NCBI GenBank assembly: GCA_000824785.1
Contig: CCNB01000046.1
Coordinates: forward strand, 126,216-190,215
Length of the DNA: 64,000 bases
From: Mesorhizobium plurifarium
Lineage (GTDB): Bacteria; Pseudomonadota; Alphaproteobacteria; Rhizobiales; Rhizobiaceae
Reading direction: 5' to 3'
The position numbers and the translations under genes are program-made. Of this stretch, positions 62,878-64,000 are shown piece by piece (position 1 is the first letter of the stretch; each line of letters starts with the position of its first letter). Below the pieces are notes generated by a model. That model saw only the letters and a program-made list of their open reading frames with translations. It did not search any database and was not told where the DNA came from.

Positions 62878-63786
62878 ATGAATATGCAATATTTCGTCCA
62901 GCAGCTTATCAACGGGCTGACGCTGGGATCGATCTATGGGCTGATCGCGATCGGCTATACGATGGTCTACGGCATCATCGGCATGATCAATTTCGCCCAT
63001 GGCGACATCTTCATGATCGGCGCCTTCACCGCGCTCATCGTCTTTCTGATCCTTGGCGCGTTGTTCTACTCGGTGCCGGTCGTGGTGGCGCTTCTGATCA
63101 TGATGATCGTGGCGATGCTTCTCACCAGCCTCTACAACTGGACGATCGAGAAGGTGGCCTACCGTCCGCTGCGCGGCTCGTTCCGCCTGGCGCCGCTGAT
63201 CACCGCCATCGGCATGTCGATCGCGTTGTCCAACTTCGTGCAGGTCACGCAAGGTCCGCGCAACAAGCCGATCCCGCCGCTGGTCAGCCAGGTCTACACG
63301 ATCGACGGCATCAGCATCTCGCTGAAGCAGATCATCATCGTGATCGTCACCATAGCGCTGCTGGCGATCTTCTGGTACCTCGTCAACCGAACGGCGCTCG
63401 GGCGGGCGCAGCGCGCCTGCGAGCAGGACCGCAAGATGGCCGCGCTGCTCGGCATCGACGTCGACCGCACCATCTCCATCACCTTCATCATGGGCGCGGC
63501 CCTTGCCGCCGTCGCCGGCACGCTGTTCCTGATGTATTACGGCGTCGTGGTGTTCTCGGACGGCTTCGTGCCGGGCGTGAAAGCCTTCACGGCGGCCGTG
63601 CTCGGCGGCATCGGCTCGCTGCCCGGCGCCGTGCTCGGCGGATTGCTCATCGGCTTCATCGAGAGCATGTGGTCGGCCTATTTCTCGATCGACTACAAGG
63701 ACGTCGCCGCTTTCTCGATCCTGGCGATCGTGCTGATCTTCCTGCCCTCCGGCATCCTCGGCCGGCCTGAAGTCGAAAAGGTCTGA
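62878..63786 (+). CDS. livH: Branched-chain amino acid ABC transporter permease LivH
   Basis: A 302-residue inner-membrane permease with about eight helices. MINFAHGDIFMIGAF and ACEQDRKMAALLGIDVDRT (the cytoplasmic coupling loop) mark the LivH family; AAVLGGIGSLPGAVLGGLLI is also conserved. With LivM, LivG, LivF and a binding protein it imports leucine, isoleucine, valine or related amino acids. AGGGGAG precedes the ATG. livM starts six bases after its stop; the ATPases and binding protein would lie beyond the window. Adjacent hydroxyproline genes may mean it serves that substrate, but LIV transport is the default. Confidence 0.95.
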   Translation: MNMQYFVQQLINGLTLGSIYGLIAIGYTMVYGIIGMINFAHGDIFMIGAFTALIVFLILGALFYSVPVVVALLIMMIVAMLLTSLYNWTIEKVAYRPLRGSFRLAPLITAIGMSIALSNFVQVTQGPRNKPIPPLVSQVYTIDGISISLKQIIIVIVTIALLAIFWYLVNRTALGRAQRACEQDRKMAALLGIDVDRTISITFIMGAALAAVAGTLFLMYYGVVVFSDGFVPGVKAFTAAVLGGIGSLPGAVLGGLLIGFIESMWSAYFSIDYKDVAAFSILAIVLIFLPSGILGRPEVEKV

Positions 63787-63791
63787 TCCTC

Positions 63792-64000
63792 ATGGCCGCT
63801 ACCGTGTCTTCGGAGCGCGACGACGTCGCTACTCCCGTACAACGCGCTTTTCGCGAGGCGCTTTACGCCGGCGCCATTTCGCTTGGCCTGTTCGTGCTGT
63901 TCATCGGCCTGAGGACCGACCAGAACATCAGCAACGAGCTGATCCTGGTGAAGCGCTGGGGTTTGCTCGCCATCGTGGTGGGCGCCGTCACCGTTGGCCG
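63792..64000 (+). CDS. livM: Branched-chain amino acid ABC transporter permease LivM (partial, cut by window end)
   Basis: The first 69 codons of a gene that starts five bases after the livH stop and runs off the window. The product opens with a soluble head (AATVSSERDDVATPVQRA) and then the first helices (ALYAGAISLGLFVLFIGL, LLAIVVGAVTVG). Position directly after livH and the hydrophobic pattern indicate LivM, the second permease subunit, whose N-terminal extension is common in rhizobia. Confidence 0.85.
   Translation, partial: MAATVSSERDDVATPVQRAFREALYAGAISLGLFVLFIGLRTDQNISNELILVKRWGLLAIVVGAVTVG

Overview
The window is high-GC alphaproteobacterial chromosome, most likely Mesorhizobium or a close relative in the Phyllobacteriaceae. 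The grounds are the codon use, the neighbourhood rplU-rpmA ... obgE-proB-proA-nadD ... rsfS-rlmH-envC-ctpA-(divergent polysaccharide deacetylase)-rppH, an F1-only ATP synthase operon (atpHAGDC), a hydroxyproline catabolic cluster, and several families of short palindromic intergenic repeats typical of Rhizobiales. I saw no insertion sequence, prophage, CRISPR array or rRNA operon. Organism assignment is inference; no database search was possible.

Layout. 1-4.7 kb: an aldo/keto reductase, an MFS exporter, a divergent LysR regulator and a second aldo/keto reductase. 4.8-13.2 kb: housekeeping genes (YggS-type PLP protein, leuS, lptE, transaldolase-like aldolase, priA, an Asp/Glu racemase family protein, a small membrane protein). 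13.4-18.6 kb: atpHAGDC, with an unusual heptanucleotide inverted repeat between atpD and atpC. 18.8-23.1 kb: a hexuronate module (fructuronate reductase/mannonate oxidoreductase family, uxaC, kduD-like, kdgF). 23.3-31.3 kb: a looser, more accessory stretch (sulfotransferase, LysE exporter, recQ, several uncharacterised proteins, a methyltransferase, tRNA-Ser). 31.6-42.2 kb: rplU-rpmA, a GNAT, an EEP-family nuclease/phosphatase, obgE-proBA-nadD, MFS, MscS, rsfS-rlmH. 42.2-43 kb: a ParD/ParE-type toxin-antitoxin pair. 43-47.8 kb: envC-ctpA-polysaccharide deacetylase-rppH, an envelope module. 47.9-51.6 kb: alr, two tandem Rnk-type proteins and dadA, an alanine racemisation/oxidation set. 51.7-54.3 kb: two overlapping lipoprotein genes, phospholipase A2-like and phospholipase D-like. 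54.4-58.2 kb: secreted proteins and a LysR/mmsA pair. 58.3-62.3 kb: a GntR-controlled hydroxyproline cluster. 62.9 kb to the end: livH and the start of livM.

The most notable items are: (i) the translationally coupled pair of predicted outer-envelope phospholipase-like lipoproteins at 51.7-54.3 kb; (ii) two diverged Rnk paralogues overlapping by 4 bases between alr and dadA; (iii) a ribosomal protein L21 carrying a long Ala/Lys/Glu linker and a helix-hairpin-helix-like C-terminal domain; (iv) a palindromic repeat read in frame as the N-terminus of the hydroxyproline dehydrogenase; (v) a nested palindromic element present in a filled form at 8.8 kb and an empty form at 51.6 kb; and (vi) the paired palindromic operators of the hydroxyproline GntR regulator, which also argue for a revised TTG start. 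No wholly new multi-gene system is established here; the phospholipase pair is the best candidate for follow-up.
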